Notes under the pieces: model-generated
Database searches by the model: none
What the model was told of the DNA's origin: nothing
What the model saw: only the letters and a program-made list of their open reading frames with translations
Source of the DNA: an uncultured Collinsella sp.
GTDB taxonomy: Bacteria > Actinomycetota > Coriobacteriia > Coriobacteriales > Coriobacteriaceae
Reading direction: 5' to 3'
Length of the DNA: 5,713 nucleotides
Assembly: GCA_900549185.1 (NCBI GenBank)
Contig: URNM01000116.1
Coordinates: 1 to 5,713, forward strand
Shown: piece after piece, positions 1-5,665 of the stretch
Layout of the letters: every line of letters begins with the position of its first letter
Numbering within the stretch: the first letter of the stretch is position 1
Position numbers and translations under genes: made by a program

Positions 1-49
1 ATCTACACTCGACTAGTCGTCGGCAGCGTCAGATGTGTATAAGAGACAG
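1..49 (+). other. Synthetic Nextera (Tn5) i5-side adapter, not genomic
   Basis: Bases 1-8 are the end of the Illumina P5 stem. Bases 9-16 (TCGACTAG) sit where the i5 index belongs; from memory this matches Nextera XT index S513. Bases 17-30 (TCGTCGGCAGCGTC) are the Nextera read-1 adapter, and 31-49 (AGATGTGTATAAGAGACAG) are the 19-base Tn5 mosaic end. Genomic sequence starts at base 50. An ATG inside the mosaic end (35) opens a false start in frame with ileS and would add a spurious MYKRQ peptide to a predicted protein. Confidence 0.99.
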
Positions 50-1177
50 TGCGAGTATCGCCCCGAGCTCGAGTATCCGGCAGATGTGTACCTCGAGGGC
101 TCCGACCAGCACCGCGGTTGGTTCCAGAGCTCGCTGCTCACCTCGGTGGGTGCCAACGGCCACGCTCCGTACAAGGCAGTCGTCTCGCAGGGCTTCACGC
201 TCGACGGCCAGGGCCGCAAGATGTCCAAGTCGCTCGGCAACGTCATCGACCCCAACAAGGTCTGCGACGAGATGGGCGCCGACATCATCCGCCTGTGGGT
301 TGCCTCCGTCGACACCAGCTCCGATGTCTCCATCGACCACGAGATTCTCGCTCGTACGTCCGATGCCTACCGTCGTTTCCGCAACACGCTGCGCTTCCTG
401 CTTTCCGAGCTTGAGGGCCAGTTTGAGCCCGAGAACGACGGCGTCGCTTTTGCCGACCTGCTGGCGCTCGACAAGCTCATGGTTGCCCGCCTGACCCAGG
501 TTCAGGCCGAGGTCGACGATGCCTACGCCAGCTACGAGTTCCCGCGCGCCTACCGTGCGCTCTACGACTTCGTGGTTACCGAGCTTTCCAACGTGTACCT
601 CGACGCCCTGAAGGACCGTCTGTACTGCGATAAGCCCGGCTCGCTCGAGCGCCGCAGCGCCCAGACCGTGCTCGCAGAGCTCTTCTCGATGCTCATGCGC
701 GACCTGCAGCCGATCCTGTCCTACACGGTTGACGAGGCCATGGCATATGCGCCCGCAGGCTGCGTCGATCACCAGAAGTACGCCGCGCTGCTCGATTGGT
801 ACAAGTCGCCCATCACGGTCGACGAGGCCAATGAGTTTGAGGGCGTGCTCGAAGCTTCGCTCGAGCTCCGTAGCGCCGTGACCAAGGCCCTTGAGGATGC
901 CCGTTCTGCCGGCACCTTCACCAAGAGCCAGCAGGTCCGCGTCAAGGCGGTCGTTCCCGCCGAGATGTACGCGCTGCTGACCGGCGACAAGGCCGTCGAT
1001 CTGGCCGAGTTCTACATCGTCTCCGATGTTGAGCTGACCCAGGGCGAGGAGCTCTCCGTTGCCATCGAGGCTGCCGAGGGCGAGTGCTGCGACCGTTGCT
1101 GGAACTACCGCACCACCGTCGGCGAGTACAACGGCCATGCACATATTTGCAAGCGCTGCGCGGAGGCGCTGAACTAG
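50..1177 (+). CDS. ileS: Isoleucyl-tRNA synthetase, C-terminal 375 residues (5' end cut by fragment edge)
   Basis: Cytoplasmic class I aminoacyl-tRNA synthetase that charges tRNA-Ile with isoleucine. The visible part starts inside the catalytic domain. Residues 15-25 read LEGSDQHRGWF, the IleRS form of the active-site region. The ATP-binding KMSKS loop is at residues 57-61 (218-232), followed by LGNVIDP. An Anticodon_1-type helical domain follows (about 150-270, including NVYLDALKDR and LQPILSYTVDEA). The C-terminus carries the bacterial zinc finger, with C347-x2-C350 and C367-x2-C370 and an intervening WNYR. By comparison with the E. coli enzyme (938 residues, KMSKS near 602), about 545 N-terminal residues, including the HIGH motif and editing domain, lie outside the window. 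The stop codon TAG (1175-1177) falls inside a palindromic repeat. The truncation comes from the sequencing library, so the gene is presumably intact in the genome. Confidence 0.97.
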   Translation, partial: CEYRPELEYPADVYLEGSDQHRGWFQSSLLTSVGANGHAPYKAVVSQGFTLDGQGRKMSKSLGNVIDPNKVCDEMGADIIRLWVASVDTSSDVSIDHEILARTSDAYRRFRNTLRFLLSELEGQFEPENDGVAFADLLALDKLMVARLTQVQAEVDDAYASYEFPRAYRALYDFVVTELSNVYLDALKDRLYCDKPGSLERRSAQTVLAELFSMLMRDLQPILSYTVDEAMAYAPAGCVDHQKYAALLDWYKSPITVDEANEFEGVLEASLELRSAVTKALEDARSAGTFTKSQQVRVKAVVPAEMYALLTGDKAVDLAEFYIVSDVELTQGEELSVAIEAAEGECCDRCWNYRTTVGEYNGHAHICKRCAEALN

Positions 1178-1230
1178 TCGTTGGGGACGTTCTTAAATGA
1201 CTAGTCAAACAAGAACGTCCCCATTGACTA
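1175..1230. repeat. REP-like nested palindrome overlapping the ileS stop codon
   Basis: A perfect 13-base stem, TGGGGACGTTCTT (1182-1194) with AAGAACGTCCCCA (1211-1223), encloses a 16-base loop. Outside it, after a two-base mismatch on each side, TAGTC (1175-1179) pairs with GACTA (1226-1230). The loop itself holds a perfect 10-base palindrome, TGACTAGTCA (1198-1207), so the GACTA/TAGTC word recurs at both edges and in the centre. No T-run follows, so this is not a standard intrinsic terminator; one lies just downstream. From memory, elements with this GGGGACGTTCTT core are abundant between genes in Collinsella, which would make it a REP/BIME-type repeat. The structure is directly visible; the repeat-family claim rests on memory. 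Confidence 0.75.
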
Positions 1231-1244
1231 CCTGTGTCACATTC

Positions 1245-1283
1245 AAGCGGCATTCTGTTTTTCGGAATGCCGCTTTCCTTTTT
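1245..1283 (+). terminator. Intrinsic terminator after ileS
   Basis: A perfect 11-base stem, AAGCGGCATTC (1245-1255) with GAATGCCGCTT (1265-1275), has a 9-base loop and is followed by TTCCTTTTT (1275-1283). It lies 67 bases past the ileS stop and should end the ileS transcript, separating it from lspA. Confidence 0.9.
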
Positions 1284-1395
1284 AGCTGGTTATTTCGCTT
1301 GCGTTGGTGGATATGTCGTGCGTTCTTCGTATGGCAATATAAGATAGTTCTTTGCATTAAACGTAATTCGATGATCTTGAGGGTAGGGGATTGAT

Positions 1396-1995
1396 TTGGG
1401 TCGTACTGGGGATATGACGCCGCCTTTGCGTTGGCGGTTGGGTGTTGCTGGTGGGGTGGCGCTGGTTGTGCTGCTTGTTGACCAGTTGACCAAGCTTGCG
1501 GTTCGTGCCGTGGGCGATGCACTGCATGTGACCGTCATCCCCGGCGTGATCGACTTCCTGTTTGTCCGCAATATCGGCGCTGCCTTTAGCATGGGCGACG
1601 GGCATGGCGTCGCGTTTGCCGTGCTGGCGCTGGCGGTCATTGTCGCTATTGCCGTGTACCTCGTTCGTGCACCCCAGCTCGCCCATCTTGAGGTTGTGGG
1701 CATGGCGATGGTTGCGGGCGGTGCTATCGGCAACGCTATCGATCGTTTGGCCTTTGGCTTCGTGACCGATTTTATTGCCACCACCTTCATCGACTTTCCC
1801 GTCTTCAATGTGGCCGATATCGGCATTACGGTCGGTGTTGTGCTGGCGCTTATCGGTTACATGTTCTTGAGTCCCGCCGCTCGCGAGGTCGATGCGACTG
1901 CTGAGCTCAATGCCCGTGATGAGGCCTGCGCTAAGCGCAAAGCCAAGCAGCGTGGGGAGCGTGCCCGCAAGATTCGCGAAAGGAATGAGCGTTAA
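1396..1995 (+). CDS. lspA: Lipoprotein signal peptidase (signal peptidase II)
   Basis: Inner-membrane aspartyl protease of family A8 that removes the signal peptide of lipid-modified prolipoproteins. The 199-residue product shows the family motifs in order: VDQLTK (28-33), VRNIGAAFS (57-65), GGAIGNAIDRL (108-118) ending in VTDFI, and FPVFNVADI (134-142). The expected catalytic aspartates are D125 and D141. Four hydrophobic segments (about 15-30, 70-90, 97-115, 139-159) fit the known four-helix topology. Residues 160-199 form a hydrophilic, Lys/Arg-rich tail that makes it longer than the usual 160-170 residues. I chose the TTG start at 1396 because AGGGGA (1385-1390) lies 5 bases upstream. The alternative ATG at 1414 has its G-run only two bases away, too close to serve as a ribosome-binding site. 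The stop overlaps the next gene's start (TAATG). A TATAAG at 1338-1343 could be a -10 box, but I see no good -35 partner. Confidence 0.96.
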   Translation: MGRTGDMTPPLRWRLGVAGGVALVVLLVDQLTKLAVRAVGDALHVTVIPGVIDFLFVRNIGAAFSMGDGHGVAFAVLALAVIVAIAVYLVRAPQLAHLEVVGMAMVAGGAIGNAIDRLAFGFVTDFIATTFIDFPVFNVADIGITVGVVLALIGYMFLSPAAREVDATAELNARDEACAKRKAKQRGERARKIRERNER

Positions 1996-3008
1996 TGGCC
2001 GACATCCATATTCTCGTTGCCGACGATTGCGCTGGTCAGCGTCTTGACGCCTATCTGGGCTCCAATGACGGCTGCCCTACGCGCTCTGCCTGCGCGCATC
2101 TGATCGAGGGCGGCGCCGTAATCGTGAACGGCGAGACCTGTCTGTCAAAAAAGTATGCCGTACGCGCCGGTGACCGCATCTCGGTTGACCTGCCCGAGCC
2201 TCACGATCCGACTGACGTGATTCCCGAGGCCATTCCCCTCGATATCCGCTACGAGGACGACTACCTCATCGTGCTCTCCAAGCAGCGCGGGCTGGTGTGC
2301 CATCCCGCCCACGGCCACGAGAGCGGCACGCTTGCGAACGCCTTGGTCTACCACTGCGGTATCGATCATCTTGGTACCGTGCAGGGTGAGGACCGCCCCG
2401 GCATCGTGCATCGCCTGGATCGCGATACCTCGGGCCTCATGCTCGCGGCAAAAGACGACGACACCCAGCGCGCGCTTCAAAATCTTATTCGCACGCGTAC
2501 GCTCGACCGCCGCTATATCACGCTTGTCCACGGGCACATCGCCATGGACGAGGGCACCATCAATACCGGTATCGCCCGTTCTACGCGCGACCGCGTCAAG
2601 ATGGCGGTTTCGGACGACCCCTTTGCCCGTCAGGCCATTACGACATTTAAAGTCCTCGAGCGCTTTGATTCCACGCGCTTTGACGATGGTTATACGCTCG
2701 TTGAGTGCCATCTGTTTACCGGTCGCACGCACCAGATTCGCGTGCATATGCGTCATATCAACCACGCCTGCGTGGGCGATCCACTCTACGGCAAGTGCGA
2801 TGCGCGCGCCGACCAGGGCCTGACCAGGCAGTTCCTTCATTCCTGGCGCGTGGCGTTCGATCATCCCGTGACGGGGGAGCGTATTGAGTGCCGCGATGAG
2901 CTGCCGTGGGATCTCGCTGCGGTTCTCGACGACCTGGCTCCGCGCTCACTCGGTCGTACTGCCGCTGGCGACGAAATCGTTCCGCAGCTCGGTCTTCTCG
3001 AAGCCTAA
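1995..3008 (+). CDS. rluD: RluA-family 23S rRNA pseudouridine synthase, RluD type
   Basis: Converts uridine to pseudouridine in 23S rRNA; the E. coli RluD targets are in helix 69 (1911, 1915, 1917). The 337-residue product begins with an S4 RNA-binding domain (about 13-65, QRLDAYL through IVNGE and VRAGDRI). The catalytic domain follows, with the signature HRLDRDTSGL at 139-148, where D142 is the expected catalytic aspartate. Further RluA-family signatures are LDRRY (170-174), FTGRTHQIRVH (241-251) and GDPLYG (261-266). Length is typical of RluD/RluC (about 320-330). The ATG at 1995 shares its A with the lspA TAA stop, indicating translational coupling. The lspA-rluD pairing matches lspA-ylyB in Bacillus. 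The family is certain; which uridines are modified cannot be read from the sequence. About 20 C-terminal residues (318-337) extend past the conserved core. Confidence 0.93.
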   Translation: MADIHILVADDCAGQRLDAYLGSNDGCPTRSACAHLIEGGAVIVNGETCLSKKYAVRAGDRISVDLPEPHDPTDVIPEAIPLDIRYEDDYLIVLSKQRGLVCHPAHGHESGTLANALVYHCGIDHLGTVQGEDRPGIVHRLDRDTSGLMLAAKDDDTQRALQNLIRTRTLDRRYITLVHGHIAMDEGTINTGIARSTRDRVKMAVSDDPFARQAITTFKVLERFDSTRFDDGYTLVECHLFTGRTHQIRVHMRHINHACVGDPLYGKCDARADQGLTRQFLHSWRVAFDHPVTGERIECRDELPWDLAAVLDDLAPRSLGRTAAGDEIVPQLGLLEA

Positions 3009-3026
3009 CCAGTATTAGGTGGTTTC

Positions 3027-3056
3027 TTGAACTCGGTAAGCCTGCGGTAAGATATA
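3027..3056 (+). promoter_or_regulatory. Probable sigma-70-type promoter for the glycosyltransferase gene
   Basis: TTGAAC (3027-3032) resembles a -35 box and is followed after 18 bases by GATATA (3051-3056) as a -10 candidate. TAAGAT (3048-3053) is an alternative -10 at 15 bases spacing. A transcript would start near 3063, leaving a leader of roughly 28 bases before the ATG at 3091. It lies in the only gap between rluD and the next gene. The call rests on motif match alone. Confidence 0.5.
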
Positions 3057-3080
3057 CGATTGTTTACGTAACGCGTTCTT

Positions 3081-3085
3081 GGGAG
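3081..3085 (+). promoter_or_regulatory. Shine-Dalgarno site that sets the glycosyltransferase start
   Basis: GGGAG lies 5 bases before ATG 3091, which favours that start over the in-frame TTG at 3079, whose first G overlaps the same G-run. Confidence 0.65.
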
Positions 3086-3090
3086 CCTGC

Positions 3091-4386
3091 ATGCTCGCCT
3101 TTTTACAAACCAACACGCCCATCGTGATTTTCAACCAGATTGTCGTCACGCTGCTCACGGTCTGCTTTCTGTACCAGGTGGTCTTCTTTGTCATTGGCGC
3201 TCTTCGTGGCGAGGTCGCGCCTCCCAAGGCCAAAAAACTTCACCGCTATGCCTTCTTTATCGCGGCGCATAACGAGGAGGCCGTTATCGCCAATCTCGTT
3301 CGCTCCATCAAGGACCAGGATTATCCGTCCGAGCTCATCGAGGTCTTCGTGGTCGCCGATGCCTGTACCGATAACACGGCACAGCTCGCGCGCGAGGCGG
3401 GCGTCATCGTCTATGAGCGCAATGACCTGGCCCGTAAGGGCAAGAGCTGGGTCATGGACTTTGGTTTCGATCGCATTCTCAACGAGTATCCCGACACGTT
3501 TGAGGGCTACTTTATCTTCGACGCCGACAATGTTATCTCCCGCGATTACGTCTCCAAGATGAATGATGCCTTTGACCAGGGTTTCCATGTGGTCACGAGC
3601 TACCGCAACTCTAAGAACTTCGGCAGCTCGTGGATCTCGGCAGCTAATGCCACCTGGTATCTGCGCGAGGCGCGCTTTCTCAACAACGCGCGTAACATCT
3701 GCAAGACGTCTTGCGCCGTCTCGGGTTCGGGCTACCTCATCTCCGCAAGCGTTATCGAGGGCATGCACGGCTGGCAGTTCCATACGCTGACCGAGGACAT
3801 CCAGTTCACCACGTTCTGCGCGATTCACGGCATTCGCATCGGTTATGCGCCGGCGGAGTTCTTTGACGAGCAGCCCGTGACGTTTAAGGCGTCCTGGAAA
3901 CAGCGTATGCGTTGGACCAAGGGTTTCTACCAGGTCTTTTTTACCTATGGCAAGCATCTTGTCAAATCGACGTTCCGCTATCATCGCTTTGCCGCCTACG
4001 ACATGTTTATGACCATCGCCCCGGGTATGCTGCTATCGCTGATCTCGATGCTCGCCAATGCGACGTTCCTGATCGTGGGCGGGCTCTCGCACGGCTTCTT
4101 GGCTACCGAAGTCGAGATGCAGGCGTGCGCCGCTTCGCTCATTATGACCTTCGCCATGATGTATCAGACCTTCTTTATCCTGGCGCTGCTCACGACTATC
4201 TTTGAGTACAAGCACATTCACTGCGCGCAAAAGTGGCGTCTGGTGACTAACCTGTTTACCTTCCCGATCTTTATGTTCAGCTATATCCCCATCACGGTGG
4301 CCGCGCTGTTCCTTAAGGTCGACTGGGTGCCGACGCAGCACGCCGTCAACGTTACCCTTGATGAGGTCATGCAAGGCGCCAAATAA
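3091..4386 (+). CDS. Membrane-bound family 2 glycosyltransferase, product unknown
   Basis: A 431-residue processive-type GT2 enzyme that probably transfers a sugar from an activated nucleotide-sugar donor at the inner face of the membrane. One N-terminal membrane helix (about 11-36) precedes a cytoplasmic GT-A domain (about 50-285). Visible motifs are FIAAHNEEAVI (56-66), VVADACTDNT (87-96), the metal-binding DADN (144-147), SGSGY (211-215), LTED (233-236, likely catalytic base) and QRMRW (271-275, the Q/RxxRW acceptor-channel motif). Three or so C-terminal membrane helices follow (about 306-334, 346-372, 386-408). This layout resembles the PgaC/IcaA, cellulose synthase and hyaluronan synthase group, but neither donor nor polymer can be inferred. 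No other polysaccharide genes are present in the window. A promoter-like sequence precedes it and a terminator-like hairpin follows, suggesting its own transcript. In Bacillus the gene after lspA-ylyB is pyrR, so this gene breaks that order. Confidence 0.88.
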   Translation: MLAFLQTNTPIVIFNQIVVTLLTVCFLYQVVFFVIGALRGEVAPPKAKKLHRYAFFIAAHNEEAVIANLVRSIKDQDYPSELIEVFVVADACTDNTAQLAREAGVIVYERNDLARKGKSWVMDFGFDRILNEYPDTFEGYFIFDADNVISRDYVSKMNDAFDQGFHVVTSYRNSKNFGSSWISAANATWYLREARFLNNARNICKTSCAVSGSGYLISASVIEGMHGWQFHTLTEDIQFTTFCAIHGIRIGYAPAEFFDEQPVTFKASWKQRMRWTKGFYQVFFTYGKHLVKSTFRYHRFAAYDMFMTIAPGMLLSLISMLANATFLIVGGLSHGFLATEVEMQACAASLIMTFAMMYQTFFILALLTTIFEYKHIHCAQKWRLVTNLFTFPIFMFSYIPITVAALFLKVDWVPTQHAVNVTLDEVMQGAK

Positions 4387-4394
4387 CCACCACC

Positions 4395-4436
4395 AAAACC
4401 ACCGTAAAGGGGACAGGCACCTTTCTGGTGGTTTTT
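4395..4436 (+). terminator. Intrinsic-terminator-like hairpin after the glycosyltransferase gene
   Basis: AAAACCACC (4395-4403) pairs with GGTGGTTTT (4427-4435). After a small internal loop, an inner stem AAAGG (4406-4410) pairs with CCTTT (4420-4424), giving one long hairpin with a 9-base loop. TTTTTGCTTTT follows the G-rich arm. It starts 8 bases after the glycosyltransferase stop. The A-run on the left arm would also let it work, less well, in the opposite direction. Confidence 0.8.
4406..4424. repeat. Probable dispersed GGGGACAGGCACC repeat within the terminator hairpin
   Basis: The apex of the terminator hairpin reads AAAGGGGACAGGCACCTTT, a short imperfect palindrome (AAAGG/CCTTT). From memory this word recurs many times between genes in Coriobacteriia and some other bacteria. 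It shares the GGGGAC core with the repeat at 1175-1230. Only one copy is in the window, so its repeat status cannot be shown here. Confidence 0.45.
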
Positions 4437-4454
4437 GCTTTTGCGATGCAGCTC

Positions 4455-4461
4455 GAGGAGG
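4455..4461 (+). promoter_or_regulatory. Strong Shine-Dalgarno site for the A24 peptidase
   Basis: GAGGAGG ends 6 bases before ATG 4468. This fixes the start there and excludes the in-frame TTG at 4435, which lies inside the terminator T-run. Confidence 0.85.
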
Positions 4462-4467
4462 CGTCCG

Positions 4468-4890
4468 ATGGTCTATATCCCGTTTTGGATTTGCATCTTT
4501 GCCGGCGTGGCAATTGATGCCCGAGAGCGACGGTTTCCCAATGGGCTTGCCGGCGCATGTGCCGTGGCGGCGTTGGCGGGTGTTTGGCTCGACCTCGGTT
4601 TGAACACAGCGCTTGACCACGCGGGTCTTGCCGTCATTGTGTATCTTGCTCTCGTGCTGACTGAGTCCCTCTGGCGTCGTCTTCGCCAAATCCCGGGCAT
4701 CGGCATGGGGGATGCCAAGGCGCTCTTCGCGCTTTGCACGCTCGACCCTATGGGTGGCATCGTGGCATTTGCCGTCGCACTCCTGGCCCTGGCCCTCTCC
4801 TGTCTCTTCACAAAATCGCGCTCCCTGCCATTGCTCCCGTTTTTAGTGCCGATTTTTGCCATAATCGAGGTCGTGGGCTGCACTTTGTAA
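4468..4890 (+). CDS. Minimal A24-family (type IV prepilin peptidase-like) membrane protease
   Basis: A 140-residue, very hydrophobic protein with about four membrane segments (around 4-16, 27-45, 50-66, 96-114) and another hydrophobic stretch at 120-138. It carries both hallmarks of the GxGD aspartic proteases: D17 in IDARERRFPNG, matching the family's D-x5-(I/F)PN region, and D82 in GIGMGDAK, the GxGD motif. Family members cleave the leader of type IV pilins, Flp/Tad pilins or archaellins at the cytoplasmic face. It lacks the N-terminal methyltransferase domain and zinc-binding cysteines of full PilD (about 290 residues), so it resembles the short TadV/CpaA type. No pilin, ATPase or secretin gene is in the window, so its substrate is unknown. 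The next gene starts 31 bases after its stop. No promoter is evident in the short stretch after the upstream hairpin. Confidence 0.82.
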   Translation: MVYIPFWICIFAGVAIDARERRFPNGLAGACAVAALAGVWLDLGLNTALDHAGLAVIVYLALVLTESLWRRLRQIPGIGMGDAKALFALCTLDPMGGIVAFAVALLALALSCLFTKSRSLPLLPFLVPIFAIIEVVGCTL

Positions 4891-4908
4891 CCGATTGCGC
4901 ATCCTTCT

Positions 4909-4915
4909 TAAGGAG
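4909..4915 (+). promoter_or_regulatory. Strong Shine-Dalgarno site for the HD-domain gene
   Basis: TAAGGAG ends 6 bases before ATG 4922. It selects that ATG over the in-frame TTG at 4895 and the out-of-frame ATG at 4917. Confidence 0.85.
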
Positions 4916-4921
4916 CATGCC

Positions 4922-5665
4922 ATGGCATCTAATCAAGAAACGGCCGTCATTAAGGCGCGCATGGACCGTATCCCCTCGGCGTTGTCGCCCGAACTTGTCG
5001 AGCGCATTGCCGCCGATCGTGCTTCGGGCTATGTCAACCCGTATCGTTGCAACGACGATCAGGCTATTCGTCGTATTGATCGCGCCGCCGACAAAGGCAC
5101 GCTTATGCGTCCGGCGTTTATGCGCGATACCGAAAAGATACTTCATCTTCCGGCGTACACCCGTTATGCAGGTAAAACGCAGGTCTTTAGCTTCCGTAGC
5201 AATGACGATCTGTCACGCCGCGGTTTGCACGTGCAGCTTGTCTCGCGCATTGCGCGCGATATCGGTCGCGCCCTGGGGCTCAATTGCGATCTGATCGAGG
5301 CGATTGGCCTGGGCCACGACTTGGGACACACGCCTTTCGGCCATGCCGGCGAGCGCTTCCTTAACGATATCTATCACGAGCGTACGGGGCGTTATTTTTT
5401 CCATAACGTGCAGTCGGTCCGCGTGCTCGACGCGTTGTATGGCCGCAACGTGTCGCTCCAGACGCTCGACGGCGTGCTATGCCATAACGGCGAGTACGAG
5501 CAGCGTGTGTTTGAGCTCTCGGACATGAGCTCCTTTGACCAGTTTGACCAGACGGTTGAGGATTGCATTGCCACGGGCTATAGCGCAATTGAGCATCTGC
5601 GTCCCATGACGCTCGAGGGCTGCGTCGTTCGCATTTCGGATATTCTTGCCTACGTCGGTCGTGAC
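4922..5665 (+). CDS. dgt: dGTPase-like HD-domain triphosphohydrolase, N-terminal 248 residues (3' end cut)
   Basis: Members of this family hydrolyse dNTPs (dGTP in the E. coli enzyme) to the nucleoside and triphosphate, helping set the dNTP pool. Visible landmarks are FMRDTEKILHLPAYTRYAG (66-84) followed by KTQVF (85-89), the family's region before the HD core. H103 is the first metal ligand, in RRGLHVQLVSRIAR. The HD pair is H132-D133 in GHDLGHTPFGHAGE (131-144), and D240 in VVRISDILAY (235-244) is the final metal ligand. All four HD metal ligands are thus present. About 60 N-terminal residues differ from the short start of canonical Dgt, so substrate preference could differ and the symbol is tentative. 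The last genomic codon is Asp248; reading on into the adapter adds a false LSLIHI ending. The expected remainder is roughly 100-250 residues. It is probably co-transcribed with the A24 gene 31 bases upstream. Confidence 0.85.

Noticed and set aside
9..19. The adapter segment containing ACTAGTCG matches ACTAGTCG at the ileS end (1173-1180)
   Set aside because: The first is an artificial index joined to the adapter, so the 8-base match with the repeat arm is coincidence.
29..1144. Long antisense open frame opposite ileS (371 codons)
   Set aside because: It is a by-product of GC-rich codon use on the coding strand. It runs into the adapter at its end, its product is low-complexity (Ala/Gly/Leu/Val-rich) with no domain, and the plus strand is unmistakably ileS.
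1299..1380. Candidate lspA promoter elements (TATAAG 1338-1343, TTGCAT 1352-1357)
   Set aside because: A promoter is expected here after the terminator, but no -35/-10 pair with normal spacing is convincing, so none is annotated.
1197..1394. 65-codon plus-strand open frame in the ileS-lspA gap
   Set aside because: It runs through the repeat hairpin and the terminator, has no ribosome-binding site, and its composition does not look coding. The gap is better explained by the repeat, the terminator and an AT-richer leader.
2145..2864. Antisense open frame opposite rluD (239 codons)
   Set aside because: It lies wholly inside a motif-complete pseudouridine synthase and has no recognisable domain, so it is a shadow.
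3004..3024. Possible terminator at the end of rluD
   Set aside because: Only two competing 5-base stems (CCTAA/TTAGG or AACCA/TGGTT) with no proper T-run. This is too weak to call.
3103..3984. Antisense open frame opposite the glycosyltransferase (293 codons)
   Set aside because: Same reason: it mirrors a gene whose catalytic motifs are all present, and no family is recognisable.
4917..4928. Perfect 12-base palindrome ATGCCATGGCAT across the HD gene start codon
   Set aside because: One such palindrome is easily produced by chance around a start codon, and there is no second copy or spacing to suggest an operator.
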